NCBI RefSeq assembly: GCF_004000805.1
Contig: NZ_BILY01000010.1
Location: 62,001 to 126,000, forward strand
Direction of reading: 5' to 3'
DNA length: 64,000 bases
Source of the DNA: Paenibacillus glycanilyticus NBRC 16618
Lineage (GTDB): Bacteria > Bacillota > Bacilli > Paenibacillales > Paenibacillaceae
Made by a program: the position numbers and the translations under genes. This document shows, piece by piece, positions 62,056-64,000 of this stretch (within the stretch, counting starts at the first letter, position 1; every line of letters starts with the position of its first letter). A model generated the notes under the pieces. That model saw only the letters and a program-made list of their open reading frames with translations. It was not told the origin of the DNA and did no database searches.

Positions 62056-62803
62056 TGTCCGCCGCTTCTCCTCTCCAATGAATGACGATGTCATCAAACA
62101 GCTGATGCTGGAAGCAGCGAATATGTTTCATCTTCATCAGCTCCAGAATAGCAAGGAACGTCACAACAACCTCATGCTTGTTCATATTCTCGCGGATCAG
62201 ACGGGAGAACCGTACGGTCTCGAACTGCTTCAGAACCTCAACAATGTCCCGAATCCGGTCCTTAACCGAGATTTCATCCCTCTGCACGGTTGCCACGATA
62301 TTGCGTCGCGCCGCTCTGCGCAGCGCCCGCTGGAATGCGGCAATCAGATCGGATATATGCAAGCCCTCGAGCGGATTGACGATCTCTTCTTTCATATACG
62401 GCGTCATATCATCCGGCTCTCGGGAATAAATAAGGCTGCGCTCCAGTTCCTTCTCCCGAAGCTGCTCTGCAATTTGCTTGAATTTACGATATTCGACCAG
62501 CTTCTGAATAAGCTCGTCCCTCGGATCAAGCCCGTCATCCGGCCACTCTTCATAGAAATCCTCGAACACGGGAGGTTTGGGCAGCAGCTGATTGCTCTTG
62601 ATGGCCAGCAGCGTAGCGGCCATAACAAGGAACTCGCTTGTCAGCTCCAGCTCCAATTCCTTCATCGCATTTAAATAATCCATGTATTGATCCGTTATTT
62701 CACTAATCGAAATCTCGTGGATGTCGATTTCTGACTTATCGATAAGATGAAGCAGCAAATCGAGCGGTCCTTCAAAGGATTCCAACTTGTAGTGCATCGT
62801 CAC
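62024..62803 (-). CDS. scpA: Segregation and condensation protein A
   Basis: Kleisin that bridges SMC heads. About 257-259 residues beginning with the hallmark YKLESFEGPLDLLLHLIDKSEIDIHEI, with EFLVMAATLLAIKSNQLLP, and a C-terminal winged helix (VVTFLAILELMKMKHI). The start may be GTG 62803 or ATG 62797. Confidence 0.95.
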   Translation of the reverse strand: MTMHYKLESFEGPLDLLLHLIDKSEIDIHEISISEITDQYMDYLNAMKELELELTSEFLVMAATLLAIKSNQLLPKPPVFEDFYEEWPDDGLDPRDELIQKLVEYRKFKQIAEQLREKELERSLIYSREPDDMTPYMKEEIVNPLEGLHISDLIAAFQRALRRAARRNIVATVQRDEISVKDRIRDIVEVLKQFETVRFSRLIRENMNKHEVVVTFLAILELMKMKHIRCFQHQLFDDIVIHWRGEAADNGLSEVEIDY

Positions 62804-62879
62804 TTCTTACGATCCCCCTGCCATGCGCAAATGGCTGACGTCCTATAACAAGTAACGCAGCATAATTTGAGCTATTACT

Positions 62880-63350
62880 CTAATTATGCAGTAATTTCGA
62901 CAAATTTGCCATCTCTATTGCAGAAACAGCCGCTTCATAGCCTTTATTTCCCGCTTTTGTGCCCGCACGCTCAATGGCTTGCTCGATCGAATCCACCGTC
63001 AATACGCCAAAAATCGTTGGCACGCCTGTTTTCAGGGCGATTGCGGCTACGCCTTTTGCTGCTTCGTTGCACACGTAGTCAAAGTGCGGAGTTGATCCCC
63101 GGATAACGGCGCCAAGCGTAATAACGGCATCGTATTTTCCGCTTTCCGCCATTTTTTGCGCGATAAGAGGAATTTCGAATGCGCCCGGCACCCAAGCGAT
63201 ATCCACGTCGTTATCTTGCGCGCCATGGCGCTTGAAGCCGTCAAGTGCACCGCTGAGCAGCTTACCCGAGATAAATTCGTTAAAACGTCCTACAACTACC
63301 CCAAATCGAAGTCCTTCCGATACTACGCTTGCTTCAAATACGTTTGGCAT
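62880..63350 (-). CDS. ribH: 6,7-dimethyl-8-ribityllumazine synthase
   Basis: Penultimate step of riboflavin synthesis, icosahedral enzyme in Bacillus. 156 residues with [47 protein letters not shown] (catalytic His) and [27 protein letters not shown] before the ATG. It follows ribBA, 42 bases downstream. Confidence 0.97.
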   Translation of the reverse strand: MPNVFEASVVSEGLRFGVVVGRFNEFISGKLLSGALDGFKRHGAQDNDVDIAWVPGAFEIPLIAQKMAESGKYDAVITLGAVIRGSTPHFDYVCNEAAKGVAAIALKTGVPTIFGVLTVDSIEQAIERAGTKAGNKGYEAAVSAIEMANLSKLLHN

Positions 63351-63392
63351 GTTAAGCCCTCCTGGTCATTATGTTTAATATTTTAGCTTGCT

Positions 63393-64000
63393 TTATTTCT
63401 TGCCGCCTTCGCGAATTTCAATTGGTACCCGTTCCACGATCTCGATTCCGTGACCCTCAAGGCCTCTGATCTTGCGCGGGTTATTCGTGAGCAGGCGCAT
63501 TTGGCGGACACCCAGGTCACGCAAAATTTGAGCACCCACGCCGTAATCGCGAAGATCCATCTTAGGCTTAACCTCTTCTTTATCCGCGCCTTGGTCAAGC
63601 TGGGCATAATTTTTCAGCTTGTTCACGAGTCCTTGACTGTCCTGGCGCATATAAAGAAGAATGCCGCTGCCTTCCTCATTGATTTGTTCCAGCGCCGACT
63701 GCAGCTGCGGGCCGCATTGGCAGCGGTGCGAATGGAAAACGTCCCCCGTCAGGCATTCCGAATGGACGCGGACAAGCACCGGCTTATCAGAAGCAATCTT
63801 GCCTTTGACAAACGCGATATGCTCTTTGCCGTCTGCCTGATTGGAGAAGGCAATCGCCCGGAAGTTTCCGAAGTCCGTTGGCATGTCAACCTCTACGATG
63901 CGGTCGACAAGCTTTTCCATGGCGTTGCGGTAAGCAATCATTCCTTGGATGGTAATCAGCTTCAGGTTATGCTTCTCCTTGAAAGCGATTAGATCCGGAA
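63393..64000 (-). CDS. ribBA: Riboflavin bifunctional RibBA, C-terminal part (cut by window edge)
   Basis: The GTP cyclohydrolase II half is complete: zinc cysteines in CLTGDVFHSHRCQCG, LYMRQDSQGLVNKLKNY and LRDLGVRQMRLLTNNPRK. The frame stays open past 63941 to the edge and reads LIAFKEKHNLKLITIQGM, the end of a DHBP synthase domain, so the gene is the fused ribBA rather than a free-standing ribA. The N-terminal half is outside the window. Confidence 0.95.
   Translation of the reverse strand, partial: PDLIAFKEKHNLKLITIQGMIAYRNAMEKLVDRIVEVDMPTDFGNFRAIAFSNQADGKEHIAFVKGKIASDKPVLVRVHSECLTGDVFHSHRCQCGPQLQSALEQINEEGSGILLYMRQDSQGLVNKLKNYAQLDQGADKEEVKPKMDLRDYGVGAQILRDLGVRQMRLLTNNPRKIRGLEGHGIEIVERVPIEIREGGKK

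Overview
The window reads as chromosome of an endospore-forming Firmicute close to Paenibacillus. The gene order follows the Bacillus subtilis block from ribA to tyrA almost gene for gene. Spore genes (spoIVA, spoVIF, ypeB, spmA/spmB, dacB, gerW/ytfJ), AGGAGG ribosome sites and the GC-moderate coding style agree with this. The futalosine-type menaquinone genes fit Paenibacillus better than Bacillus. I see no tRNA, rRNA, CRISPR array, transposase or phage gene. The species call is inference.

Layout, left to right; nearly everything is on the minus strand, so transcription runs right to left. 1-11.4 kb: aromatic amino acid supraoperon (ndk, cheR, a 53-aa ORF, aroB, aroH, trpEDCFBA, hisC, tyrA). 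The trp genes have their own promoter and a leader of about 350 nt with eleven NAG triplets at exact 5-nt spacing, then an intrinsic terminator. This is a TRAP attenuator, and the TRAP gene mtrB is in the same window at 17.3-17.5 kb. 11.5-16.6 kb: menaquinone and heptaprenyl diphosphate operon (hepS, menG, UbiA-type prenyltransferase, ubiX, mqnA, hepT). 17.3-18.2 kb: mtrB and hup, with three tandem hairpin repeats between them. 18.3-22.1 kb: sugar ABC transporter. 22.3-27.9 kb: spoIVA, yphF, two 2Fe-2S ferredoxins around a nucleotidyltransferase-like gene, a yphE-like gene, spoVIF, gpsA. 27.9-34.4 kb: plsY, der, the YIEGIA pair, yphA, the S1-domain gene, plsC, cmk.

34.7-40.7 kb: ypfB, ypfA (PilZ), ypeB, a small Cys-rich protein, prsW, gudB, a MecA-type adaptor and a small membrane protein. 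40.8-47.4 kb is the most mixed part: polysaccharide deacetylase (+), CPBP protease, a membrane-anchored unknown (+), rhodanese, serA (+) with a structured leader, and an ArsB-type transporter. 47.4-48.0 kb has no gene but holds a nested inverted-repeat element of about 213 bp. 48-57.6 kb: resABCDE, rluB, spmAB, dacB, gerW. 57.8-64 kb: ytfI-like gene, the metNIQ transporter (metN appears to start at CTG), scpAB, ribH and the 3' part of ribBA.

The most notable observations are: the complete TRAP system; a covarying hairpin repeat family placed just 5' of Shine-Dalgarno sites; the large palindromic element at 47.6 kb; the serA leader; the CTG start of metN; a ResE lacking its outside sensor domain; and conserved neighbours absent from their expected places (aroC, sleB, folE).
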